This document shows positions 48,635 to 56,179 of a stretch of 64,000 nucleotides of DNA, piece by piece; the stretch's first letter is position 1, and the number at the start of each line of letters is the position of its first letter. The position numbers and the translations under genes are program-made. The stretch lies in assembly GCA_902791035.1 (NCBI GenBank), contig CADAUA010000006.1, forward strand, positions 16,457 to 80,456. The letters run 5' to 3'. Below the pieces are notes generated by a model, which saw only the letters and a program-made list of their open reading frames with translations, had not been told where the DNA came from and ran no database searches. Source of the DNA: an uncultured Coriobacteriaceae bacterium (GTDB taxonomy: Bacteria; Actinomycetota; Coriobacteriia; Coriobacteriales; Atopobiaceae).

Positions 48635-49285
48635 TCCTTGGTACGAACGCAGGTATCTTGAGTACCGGCGCCATGCCTTCTCGAAACATTCGTAGTGGCG
48701 CACGTTGTGGGCGTCGCTGGCTATGTAGGTCACGAGCCCGCGCTTGAGGAGCTCCTTGCCGGGGCGCTTCTCGGCCCCCAGGCGGCCACCCGCAATGAAG
48801 TCCGCGCTCACCTGCAGGTCGCAGCCCATGTCCACGAGCTCCTCGGCCAGGCTCAGGTCCTCCTGCACGGCACGGTAGCGCTCCGGGTGCGCGATGATCA
48901 CGTGGTAGCCCGCGCCCTGGAGCTGGAAGATCGTGCGCTCGTAGTCGCCGAAGCGGGTGGGGCTGGCATTCACCGAGAGCTCCAACAGGAGGTCTGCGCT
49001 GCCGTAGGTGTGGAGGGCCTTGACCCACTGGATGCCCAGGTCCATGAGCTTGTGGTAGTTGACCTCGAAGCCCATGGTGAGGGGGAAGCCCTGGGCCGCG
49101 TCCTCCAGCTGGTAGAAGGCCTGCCACATGGCATCGAAGTCGAAGTAGGGGTCGCGGCAGTGCGGGGTGCAGGTGATGGCCGTGATTCCCGCGCGCTTGG
49201 CGGCCTCCAGCATGCTGAGGCTGGTGGCCAGGTCGGGCGAGCCGTCGTCGACCCCGGGCAGGATGTGGCAGTGGATGTCCCTCAT
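48629..49285 (-). CDS. cpsB: PHP-type protein-tyrosine phosphatase (CpsB/YwqE-like)
   Basis: The 218-residue protein starts MRDIHCHILPGVDDGSPDLA, the metal-binding H-x-H and D-G-S motif of PHP-family phosphatases, and has TPHCRDPYF, IIAHPERYRAV and SDAHN as the later ligands. It dephosphorylates the tyrosine cluster of the cognate CpsD kinase, controlling polymer length and export. It follows cpsD by 24 bases in the canonical wzz-cpsD-cpsB group. Confidence 0.92.
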   Translation of the reverse strand: MRDIHCHILPGVDDGSPDLATSLSMLEAAKRAGITAITCTPHCRDPYFDFDAMWQAFYQLEDAAQGFPLTMGFEVNYHKLMDLGIQWVKALHTYGSADLLLELSVNASPTRFGDYERTIFQLQGAGYHVIIAHPERYRAVQEDLSLAEELVDMGCDLQVSADFIAGGRLGAEKRPGKELLKRGLVTYIASDAHNVRHYECFEKAWRRYSRYLRSYQGM

Positions 49286-49309
49286 GGCGGTGCAGCGGGC
49301 CTCGCAGGC

Positions 49310-50287
49310 TTATCGCTTGGCGGAGCGGCGCTGCTGCTCCTCCAGGGCTATGCGCTCGTAGGCTGCCGTGTCCATGGGGGCCACGGTGTGGCGGGCGTTG
49401 GCCCTGCGGGGCGGTGCCGCAGGTACGGGCGGGACAGCCACGGTGCCGTTCGAGGAAGCGTTGGCGGCACCTGCCGGCTTGGCCTGCTGGCCCTGGGCCT
49501 GCTGGGCGCCGGAGCGCTGCTGGGACTGGCGGGGCGGGCGGTAGTTGGGCACGGCCTGGGGCTGCTGGGGGGCCTCCACGTACTGGGGGGCCTCGGCGTC
49601 GGCCTGGTTGTCGCCATGCTCGTAGTAGTAGTCGTAGTAGCCGGAACCCTTGCGCTCGCAGAAGTTCATGACCACGCCGGCAACGTTGGACCCGGAGGCC
49701 TGGAGCTGCTCGACGGCGGCCTTGACCTCGTCGCGGCGGACGAAGTTCTCGCGCACCACGATGAAGGTGGCGTCGGCCTTGGTGCCGAGGACGGCCGCGT
49801 CCACGAAGGCGCCCACGGGCGGGGTGTCCAGCAGCACGTAGTCGAAGGCCTGGCGGGCGGCGTCAAGCACGGTCTGGAAGTGGCGGGAGCCCAGGATGTC
49901 CGACGGGTTGGGGATGTGGGGCTCGGCGTCCAGGAAGTAGAGGCCACGCACGCTGGTGCGCACTGCCGCCTGGGAGAGCTGGGCCTGGCCGGACATGACG
50001 GCATAGACGCCCCGCTGGGCGTGGGTGCCCAGGACGTTGGCCATGGAGCGACGGCGCATGTCGCACTCGATGATGAGGCAGGACTTGCCGCTGGTGGCGA
50101 TGGCCTCGCCCAGGTTGGAGACCACGAAGGTCTTGCCCTCGTTGGGCACGGAGCTCGTGAAGAGGAGGACCTTGTAGGGCTTGTCGGGGCTCATGAAGCG
50201 GATGTTTGCCAGGAGGGTCTTGGCCGCGTTCTTTACGTGCTGGTCGGCCTCGACGGTCCTCTTGACTGATTTGTTGCGACTCGGCAT
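49310..50287 (-). CDS. cpsD: BY-kinase / capsular tyrosine autokinase
   Basis: The 325-residue protein is a cytoplasmic bacterial tyrosine kinase of the CpsD/YwqD kind. It has Walker A SSVPNEGKTFVVSNL (45-59), Walker A' LIIECDMRRRSMAN and Walker B YVLLDTPPVGAF. A tyrosine cluster GYYDYYYEHGD near 220 is the likely autophosphorylation site. Unusually, about 90 further residues follow the cluster, rich in Gln, Pro and Ala, so the cluster is internal rather than terminal. It needs the Wzz-like partner encoded just upstream for activation. Confidence 0.92.
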   Translation of the reverse strand: MPSRNKSVKRTVEADQHVKNAAKTLLANIRFMSPDKPYKVLLFTSSVPNEGKTFVVSNLGEAIATSGKSCLIIECDMRRRSMANVLGTHAQRGVYAVMSGQAQLSQAAVRTSVRGLYFLDAEPHIPNPSDILGSRHFQTVLDAARQAFDYVLLDTPPVGAFVDAAVLGTKADATFIVVRENFVRRDEVKAAVEQLQASGSNVAGVVMNFCERKGSGYYDYYYEHGDNQADAEAPQYVEAPQQPQAVPNYRPPRQSQQRSGAQQAQGQQAKPAGAANASSNGTVAVPPVPAAPPRRANARHTVAPMDTAAYERIALEEQQRRSAKR

Positions 50288-50339
50288 TGGGGTGCCTTTC
50301 GGGTTGCGGTGGCGGAGTTGGGGTGGTGACGCGGGGGCC

Positions 50340-50366
50340 GTGACACGGGGTCGGAGCTCGTGTCAC
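50340..50366. repeat. GTGACAC...GTGTCAC hairpin
   Basis: A short palindrome containing GGGGTCGGAGCTCGTGTCAC, related to the tandem units at 60618-60727 and the long hairpin at 62719-62812. It lies between the wzz stop and the cpsD start. Confidence 0.75.
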
Positions 50367-50373
50367 GCGGGGA

Positions 50374-51027
50374 CTAGCGGCCCACGGCCGGGTAGTGGCC
50401 CACCACGGGGAGGCCGAGCAGCTCCTCGGCGTCCTGGGAGTTGCGGACCTTGGTGTTGAGCGCGTCGGCCGCAACCACGATCACCACGGCCACGAAGAGC
50501 CCGCCAAGGAATCCGACCGCGGTGTAGAGCTTGCGGTTGGGGCCGGAGGGGTCGGTGGGGGTGGTCGCCTGGTCGATTGCGTTTACGGACTGGACGTTCA
50601 TGACCTGCTGGGCCACCTCGGAGACGTCGGTGACGAAGGCGTTGGCCACCTCGGCCGTGCGCGCAGGATCCGTGCCCGTGACGGAGAGGGTGACCACGCG
50701 GGTGGTCGTGGAGTTCTCCACGTCCACGTCGTAGTCGTCGAGGTCCTCGAGCCCAAGCTTCTGGGCCACGTCCTGCTCCACGCGCTTGGACTTGAGGATG
50801 GTTGCCACGTCGTTCGTGAGCATCTGCGACGCATTGAGGTCGGAGTACATGCTGTTTGCGGACGTGGAGTTGTCGGTCCGCGAGAGCACGTACATGGTGG
50901 TCGAGGCAGTGTACTTGTTGGGCATGAAGAACGAGACCGCCGCCACCGCGACGGCCGCGCCCACCGAGAGCGCAGCGACGAAGCCCAGGTGCTTGCGCAG
51001 GAGGTGGAAGAGCTCTGCTAGGGTCAT
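50374..51027 (-). CDS. Chain-length determinant / kinase activator (Wzz/CpsC-like)
   Basis: The 217-residue protein has two membrane helices, 16-36 (FVAALSVGAAVAVAAVSFFM) and near 178-200, enclosing an extracytoplasmic Wzz domain (NKYTASTTMYVL start). The terminal proline-rich segment TTPTDPSGPNRKLYTAVGF before the second helix is typical of polysaccharide co-polymerases. In Gram-positive systems this protein activates the CpsD kinase encoded next. The ATG at 51027 follows GGAGGAAACAC. It is the first gene of the operon. Confidence 0.9.
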   Translation of the reverse strand: MTLAELFHLLRKHLGFVAALSVGAAVAVAAVSFFMPNKYTASTTMYVLSRTDNSTSANSMYSDLNASQMLTNDVATILKSKRVEQDVAQKLGLEDLDDYDVDVENSTTTRVVTLSVTGTDPARTAEVANAFVTDVSEVAQQVMNVQSVNAIDQATTPTDPSGPNRKLYTAVGFLGGLFVAVVIVVAADALNTKVRNSQDAEELLGLPVVGHYPAVGR

Positions 51028-51238
51028 GTGTTTCCTCCGGTAGCGGCGGTGCCAGCGCGCCATGGGGGCTGCGCCGGACCGACCGACACAAATTTACGGG
51101 TGAATGGTACCACCTGCGGGAGTGGCGGTTGTTAAGGGGAGGTTATTTGGGGTGAGCGTGGGGGAATCTCCATGCGAGGCGGGACGAACGCGGGCGGCGG
51201 CGGAGTGGGGTGGGGGCGGAGCGGGGTGGGGGCGGAGC

Positions 51239-51560
51239 GTACTGAGGTTAGGCCAAGCTCCGATCCAAGGTGCCGTTGTTGCAAAGTCAGTACGGGTCCC
51301 TCCCCTCTTACCTGCAAAAACGTGGTGCGGGCCGTACTGAGGTTGAGCAGCGCTCCGCCTTGGGGGCCCTTAGTGCAAAGTCAGTACGGGCCGGCTAGCG
51401 CTGACCTGCGAAAACGCTGCCTAGGGCGTACTGAGGTTGAGGCGCCCCCCGGCTTAGGGCACCTCGGCTGCAAAGTCAGTACGGGCTGGCAGCCACTGAC
51501 CTGCAGAAACACCGCGCGGGGCGTACTGATGTTGAGAGGTGTCCCGTCTTGGACTGGTCA
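51239..51560. repeat. GTACTGAGG / TCAGTAC hairpin repeats, about 95-bp period
   Basis: GTACTGAGG (or GTACTGATG) occurs at 51239, 51334, 51428 and 51523. Each is followed 40-50 bases later by GCAAAGTCAGTACGGG, whose TCAGTAC complements GTACTGA; an ACCTGCAAAAAC-like linker comes next. Three full units and one partial fill the divergent gap between the polysaccharide operon and the Rpn-like gene. Bases 51028-51238 hold the operon leader and G-rich simple sequence. Confidence 0.88.
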
Positions 51561-51746
51561 CTGCCCTAGAGTCGGTATACGGGCATGACAGCAAGCATTG
51601 CGGACCGCACATCGCATGAGCCGGCATGGAAAGTTCCGCCTCGCGGATACGAAACATTTCTCTCATCTCACGAACACGTGTATCCCAATGTGATATATTA
51701 ATACAAACGTTCGACGAACACATGTATCGTTCCGTTGGGAGGAACC

Positions 51747-52679
51747 ATGGCGCAGACGATTGACCCTCAGGCAGTGAATCCTCAGACGTATGACCGCCAG
51801 CCGAGCGCGAGCGACGTGAGCCGCCTCGAGGCCCGTTGGGAGAGACTGACCTTCGCGGACAACTACGTGTTTGGGGAGGTGCTGGAGTCCAACCTCGACG
51901 TGTGCCGGCACCTCCTCGAGGTGGTGCTGGAAATCCCGATAGACCACGTGGAGCTTGCGACCACTGAGCGGGCTTTCCAGCCGGCTGCGGAGTCTCGCTC
52001 CGTACGCTTGGACGTCTACGCCAAGGACGACCTAGGCCGTTCCTTCGACGTGGAGATGCAGCAGACCAACTCCGCGGACCTCGTCAAGCGGGCGCGCTAC
52101 TACCAGGCCGCCATGGACACGGCAAAGCTCGGCAAGGGGTGCGATTACGGTAGCCTTACCGAGTCCTACGTGATCTTCTTCTGCACCTTCGACCCCTTCG
52201 GGCGTGGCCTCAGGCGATATACCTATCGCATGGCGTGCGCCGAGGACGGTAGACCGGAGCCCTGGAACGGGGTCGAGCACGTCTACCTGAACGCCAAGGG
52301 TACCGCTGGGCAGGTAAATGACGACCTCAAGGCTGTGCTCGACTATCTGGCAGGGGATAATATCCCTAGTGAGGGACTTGTCCGCGAGATCGAGGACGCC
52401 GTGGACGCGGTGCTCACCTCGCCCGAGAGGAGGAGGGGCTACGTGACGTTCGAATGGGAGCTTGAGCAGGCCCGCCGCGAGGGCGAGGCCAAGGGAAGGG
52501 CCGAGGGTAGGGCCGAGGGTAGGGCCGAGGGTAGGGCCCAAGGTGAGGCCCAGAGCTATGATCGCCTGAGCCGGCTCATGAAGGAGCTCACAACCCGGGG
52601 CAGGCAGCAGGAGCTCGCCTCAGCGCTGGCGGATCCCAGCGTGCGCGAGCGGCTCTTCCGGGAGTTCGGGATCGAGTAG
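51747..52679 (+). CDS. Rpn-family PD-(D/E)XK nuclease/putative transposase, copy 1
   Basis: The 310-residue protein fits the Rpn/PDDEXK_2 family. The core includes LTFADNYVFGEVLES, the first acid in SVRLDVYAKDDLGRSFDVEM (D...E-x-Q catalytic pattern) and RARYYQAAMDT. The C-terminal region carries EGRA repeats encoded by 12-bp direct repeats at about 52497-52545. Rpn proteins in E. coli promote RecA-independent recombination and have been linked to phage defence; the role here is unknown. The ATG at 51747 follows GGGAGGAACC. AT-rich DNA precedes it. Confidence 0.82.
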   Translation: MAQTIDPQAVNPQTYDRQPSASDVSRLEARWERLTFADNYVFGEVLESNLDVCRHLLEVVLEIPIDHVELATTERAFQPAAESRSVRLDVYAKDDLGRSFDVEMQQTNSADLVKRARYYQAAMDTAKLGKGCDYGSLTESYVIFFCTFDPFGRGLRRYTYRMACAEDGRPEPWNGVEHVYLNAKGTAGQVNDDLKAVLDYLAGDNIPSEGLVREIEDAVDAVLTSPERRRGYVTFEWELEQARREGEAKGRAEGRAEGRAEGRAQGEAQSYDRLSRLMKELTTRGRQQELASALADPSVRERLFREFGIE

Positions 52680-52690
52680 CCGCGATCTGG

Positions 52691-52733
52691 GGGGCAAACC
52701 GTGTGGCCCCAGTGCACATGTCCGTAGGACATC
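52691..52733 (+). terminator. Two small hairpins after the Rpn-like gene
   Basis: GGGGC/GCCCC around AAACCGTGTG (52691-52710) and ATGTCC-GTA-GGACAT (52719-52733). Probably weak termination ahead of the TAC module. Confidence 0.4.
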
Positions 52734-52824
52734 CGCCGCCTCACAAGGATTGCCCGCGAAGTTCTTACTTCATCTCTATCTCAATTACGAATGTGTGTTA
52801 TAAGTCAACATGAGAGGAGGCGCA

Positions 52825-53283
52825 TTGGCTCTGGATACTTCTGACTACCAGCTTGTATGGCAAGGGCTGGGGCAGGGGCTGCGCGTGCTCGTACTCAAGA
52901 AGCGAAGAGACGAGCGCACCTTCCTCGAAGAGATGGCAGCAGACCCACGCAGAAGGGACGAAACTGGAGGAATCGTTCGAGCACTCAGGCGTCTCCTCCA
53001 AAACGGAGTCGACTGGGGATTTGAGAGTGGAACACTCAAGTTCCTCCAGGGAACGACAGACATAGCACTCTACGAGCTCAAGGCCAAGGCCCAGACATAC
53101 CGGGTCATGACATATGTGCACGGCGGCAAAGTGCGTTCCCCCATCCTGCTCTGTGCATTTCGGGCACATCAATCCAAACAGGCTGGGGGCATTCTCAAGC
53201 AGGACCGGGAGCGCGGTGAAGAGCTGGCGCGCATAGCGCGCAACCTCATGCTTGCAGAAGAGAAAGGAGATCAGAGTGATTGA
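52825..53283 (+). CDS. HigB/RelE-type toxin of a TAC module
   Basis: The 152-residue protein resembles phage-derived Gp49/HigB toxins of the RelE superfamily: RALRRLLQNGVDWGFESG, then TLKFLQGTTDIALYELKAKA and QTYRVMTYV, ending ILLCAFRAHQSKQAG. Such toxins cut mRNA on the ribosome. The start is probably the TTG at 52825, because AGGAGG stands just before it; an ATG at 52810 is possible. It is the first gene of three overlapping ones, in the toxin-first order typical of higBA. The 3' end overlaps the antitoxin start. Confidence 0.72.
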   Translation: MALDTSDYQLVWQGLGQGLRVLVLKKRRDERTFLEEMAADPRRRDETGGIVRALRRLLQNGVDWGFESGTLKFLQGTTDIALYELKAKAQTYRVMTYVHGGKVRSPILLCAFRAHQSKQAGGILKQDRERGEELARIARNLMLAEEKGDQSD

Positions 53284-53686
53284 AACGGGAAGCGACCTTG
53301 GTTGGCTTGCCAGCCTTCCTGAGTCCGCAGACGACCTTGTGTATGACCACAAGATGGACATCTCCGCATCCGTGTACCTCAGGATGAAGGAGCTTGGCCT
53401 TACCCAAACCGAGCTCGCCGAGCGCATGGGCGTGGACCGTAGCCAGGTATGCCGCATCCTTGCCGGCAAGATGAACGTGACGCTCAAGACCATCGCGCGA
53501 CTGGAGGATGCCCTCGACTTCAGACTGGATGGGGGCTTCAGGTATGCAGGCGAGCGCCAGCTCCAGGCGGTGGAGCAGTTCCCAGTAAGGTGGGCCAGGC
53601 GAGTAATCGAGGGCACAGGATGGCATGCGCCCAACCCGACGTACGCCTCGCCGGCACTGTCCCTAGTTGGAGAGGTAGCGGCATGA
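53276..53686 (+). CDS. HigA-like XRE antitoxin with C-terminal extension
   Basis: The 136-residue protein has a Cro/C1-type helix-turn-helix (YLRMKELGLTQTELAERMGV, DRSQVCRILAGKMNVTLKTI) at about 32-82. A further 50 residues follow, including GERQLQAVEQFPVRWARRVI and GTGWHAPNPTY. In TAC modules a tail of this kind is the chaperone-addiction (ChAD) segment recognised by the SecB-like partner; assigning it here is an inference. The GTG at 53276 follows AAGGAG at good spacing and overlaps the toxin by 8 bases; the longer frame from 53252 is less likely. Confidence 0.78.
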   Translation: MIETGSDLGWLASLPESADDLVYDHKMDISASVYLRMKELGLTQTELAERMGVDRSQVCRILAGKMNVTLKTIARLEDALDFRLDGGFRYAGERQLQAVEQFPVRWARRVIEGTGWHAPNPTYASPALSLVGEVAA

Positions 53687-54180
53687 GCACTTCCTATCTT
53701 GCGCCACTGCAGCTCAAGGGCCTCACTCTTTCGCAGTGTGATTACAAGATCGAAGACACTCCGGCAGAGCAGATGAGTCTCTCCATGGATACAGATGCCA
53801 CCATGGAGCAAATGGTCGAGACCGAAGGGTCATTTGAGCTCGCGGCTGAGCTTGGCGTGACCGCGGACCTCGTGGATGCGCATGACCCCAAGACAACCTG
53901 CCTTCACTCGTACGCACGCGTGCGTGTGGACGTCGCTATACCTAAGAGCCTTGTGCCTGATGCCTCGGTTGCCCAGAACTATCTGTGCCTTAATGCGACT
54001 TCCATTGGCTACTCGCACATTCGATCCTGCCTCATGATGATCATGGGGCTCTCCCCTGCCGCGGGTATCATGCTGCCAGCAGTGCTGCCTCAGCCCTTGG
54101 CGGATGCGGCGTTTGAATCCTCGAAGGAATCCCCTGAGAGGGGCGCGACCGAGAGGGGCGAATCCGAACGAGATGCGTAG
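53683..54180 (+). CDS. SecB-like chaperone of a TAC module
   Basis: The 165-residue product has the SecB size and order of elements. An N-terminal strand LAPLQLKGLTLSQCDYKI comes first, followed by alternating strands (SFELAAELGVTADLVDAHD, YARVRVDVAIPKSL). A helix and strand follow, NATSIGYSHIRSCLMMIMGL, and then MLPAVLPQPLADAAFE, resembling the SecB C-terminal helix and its hydrophobic PxxLPPxDF-like tail. A polar tail of about 25 residues follows. The ATG overlaps the antitoxin stop (ATGA). SecB is unusual in monoderm actinobacteria except as part of TAC systems such as Rv1957, where it stabilises the antitoxin. Confidence 0.68.
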   Translation: MSTSYLAPLQLKGLTLSQCDYKIEDTPAEQMSLSMDTDATMEQMVETEGSFELAAELGVTADLVDAHDPKTTCLHSYARVRVDVAIPKSLVPDASVAQNYLCLNATSIGYSHIRSCLMMIMGLSPAAGIMLPAVLPQPLADAAFESSKESPERGATERGESERDA

Positions 54181-54241
54181 GGCACAAGACAGCTAAGACC
54201 CTCACGCTCTCCTAATGCGCGCTGGAGTCACCGCCTCGCGC

Positions 54242-55207
54242 CTACAGCCCCAGCAGCCGGGCAGCGTTGTCGTGGAAGACGTCCGAAGCCATACCTGCGA
54301 GCAGGGGGTCCGCGGCGAGCGAGTCCTTGTTCGCCGCGGCACGCGGGGCCGGCGTGTAGGGATAGTCGCTTCCGTAGAGCAGGTGCGCGGGGTCGGCTAC
54401 CTTGAGCAGGGCGTCGAGCATGACGGGCTGGGCGTCGCCCGCGATATCGAACCAGAGGTGGCGGATGTTGGCCAGCACGTCGACCTCGGGTACCATGCCT
54501 CGCGGCGCGAGGATCTTGTTGATGCCCACCATACGGTGCGCGACCTCCGGCAGGAAGCTCCCGCAGTGCGGCACCACCCAGCGGATATGCGGCCAGCGCT
54601 CGACCGTCCCGGAAAACACCAGGTCGATGACGGTGCGCGTGGTGTCCGCCAGGAACTCGTACATGGGCTTGACCTGCGAGGTGAAGGTGGCTGGCGCGGG
54701 ACCAGCCGGCGCCGTGGGGTGAATCAGCACGACGGCATCGCGTCGGTCGAGCTCGTCGTAGAGCGAGGCCAGGCGGGCATCGCCCAGGTAGACGCCGTTG
54801 GCGTTGCTGGGGACCTTGACCGCGCGAGCACCCAGGTCGTCCAGCGCACGAGCGGCCTCGGCCACGCTGGCGGCGACCGCCGGCAGGGGCAGGTAGGCTG
54901 CGAAGGCTAAGCGCGTGGGATGCGCCGCGCAGATGGCCCCGAGCTCGTCGTTTATGGCGCGGGCCTGGCGGGCAGCCAGCGCGTCATCCCCGCGATGCGG
55001 GTGCGGCGAACTTATCGAAAGAAGCGCGAGGTCGATGCCGGCGGCGTCCATGAAGGCCAGGTGGTCGGCGGCCGACCAGGTGGGCTGCGGGAACCCGTCC
55101 TCGGCCTCGGTCGAGATACCGAGCTCGTCGAGAGCCGAAAGGTACGCGACCGGCAGCGCGTGCGCGTGCAGGTCGATTGCCCCAACCGCAGGCATGTCTT
55201 CAGCCAT
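54242..55207 (-). CDS. Amidohydrolase family 2 (ACMSD-like) protein
   Basis: The 321-residue TIM-barrel protein has the N-terminal metal motif IDLHAHALP near residue 11, a central VLIHPTAPAGP, WVVPHCGSFLPEV, and the C-terminal LLYGSDYPYTPAP aspartate. This pattern fits ACMSD-type decarboxylases and hydrolases (Amidohydro_2). The substrate is unknown; many members act on aromatic acids. The ATG at 55207 follows GAGGAGG. It is a single gene converging on the TAC module. Confidence 0.85.
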   Translation of the reverse strand: MAEDMPAVGAIDLHAHALPVAYLSALDELGISTEAEDGFPQPTWSAADHLAFMDAAGIDLALLSISSPHPHRGDDALAARQARAINDELGAICAAHPTRLAFAAYLPLPAVAASVAEAARALDDLGARAVKVPSNANGVYLGDARLASLYDELDRRDAVVLIHPTAPAGPAPATFTSQVKPMYEFLADTTRTVIDLVFSGTVERWPHIRWVVPHCGSFLPEVAHRMVGINKILAPRGMVPEVDVLANIRHLWFDIAGDAQPVMLDALLKVADPAHLLYGSDYPYTPAPRAAANKDSLAADPLLAGMASDVFHDNAARLLGL

Positions 55208-55265
55208 GCGAACCTCCTCTGTCACACCAAGCATGCCGCGATTATGCAATAGCACAGCTCTCTTT

Positions 55266-55533
55266 GCACCCGCGATGAGCCTACTGGAGAAAAGCGCCTG
55301 CCTCTGTTGGGGACAAACGCATCCCGGGTGCAGTCTCGGAAGCCTTAGCTGCGGAAACGCGGTGCTAGCCGCACCCGCGACGAACCACGCAACAGGAGAG
55401 ACCAGTTGGCAGCGCAACGACCTGCATCCCGGGTGCAGATAAGTCAGCTCTTAAGGCATAATCCCGCACCCGCGATGGCCAATCTCACGAAAAACGCCTG
55501 TTGACCGGAAAGGGTCTGGCATCCCGGGTGTGG
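55266..55533. repeat. GCACCCG / CGGGTGC hairpin repeats, 95-105-bp period
   Basis: GCACCCGCGA occurs at 55266, 55371 and 55466, and GCATCCCGGGTG at 55319, 55424 and 55519. Within each unit GCACCCG pairs with CGGGTGC over about 65 bp. The architecture parallels the array at 51239-51560, but the sequence is unrelated. The array fills the gap between the amidohydrolase start and the lspA stop. Confidence 0.88.
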
Positions 55534-55542
55534 ACGCGCGGC

Positions 55543-56064
55543 CTATCCCGCCTCGCGGCGGTCGTCCCAGCGCGCGAACCACACGATGCCGACCACGACC
55601 CCGCAGGTCACGAAGATATCGGCCACGTTGAACACGGGGAAGTCCATGAAGCTGGTGGCAAAGAAGTCCGTGACCGACCCCAGGAGCAGGCGGTCGATCG
55701 CATTGCCCACCCCGCCGCCGGCCACGCAGCCCATCACGGCCGCGAGTCCCACGGGAAGCTCCCCCTCACGCCAGGCCACTACCGCACCGGCCACGAGGAT
55801 CGCCGCCGCGATGCACACGAAGACCGGCCCCGCGCCCTCCCCCATCGAGAAGGCGGCACCAGTGTTGTGCACGAGCTTGAGGTCGAGCACCCCGGGGATG
55901 AAGGTCACACGCTCGGTGGGCCCGAGGTTGGCGAGGATCCAGGCCTTGACCAGCTGGTCCAGCACGGCCACGCAGGCGACAGCCACGGCATAGGCGACCA
56001 CCCGCGCGCGTCGCGACGTCGCGCCCGCGCTCCCGCCTGTCCTTGTTCCCCCGGCCTCGGCCAT
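55543..56064 (-). CDS. lspA: Lipoprotein signal peptidase (signal peptidase II)
   Basis: The 173-residue inner-membrane aspartic protease removes signal peptides from prolipoproteins. Four helices are visible. The catalytic aspartates lie in GNAIDRLLLGSVTDFF and FNVADIFVTCG, and DQLVKAWI and NTGAAFS are the other conserved blocks. The ATG at 56064 follows a GAGGGCAGGT ribosome site. It lies downstream of ileS on the same strand, a common pairing, with two hairpins in between. Confidence 0.93.
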   Translation of the reverse strand: MAEAGGTRTGGSAGATSRRARVVAYAVAVACVAVLDQLVKAWILANLGPTERVTFIPGVLDLKLVHNTGAAFSMGEGAGPVFVCIAAAILVAGAVVAWREGELPVGLAAVMGCVAGGGVGNAIDRLLLGSVTDFFATSFMDFPVFNVADIFVTCGVVVGIVWFARWDDRREAG

Positions 56065-56097
56065 ACCTGCCCTCGCTCCCTCGTCACCCAACGAAAC

Positions 56098-56167
56098 GGG
56101 CAGAAGGGAGCACCCCCTTCTGCCCAGAACCAACCAGTGGGCAGAAAGGGAGCACCCCCTTCTGCCC
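56098..56167. repeat. Two tandem GGGCAGAAGGG hairpins between ileS and lspA
   Basis: Hairpins at 56098-56125 and 56139-56167 have arms of the form GGGCAGAAGGG and CCCTTCTGCCC around a short AGCAC-containing loop. Related to the hairpin at 4625-4654. They may attenuate or process the ileS-lspA transcript. Confidence 0.8.
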
Positions 56168-56179
56168 GCTCGCGTACGG

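Noticed and set aside
52798..53811. 337-codon minus-strand frame across the TAC module
   Set aside because: Covers three overlapping plus-strand genes with good starts; no protein-like motifs.
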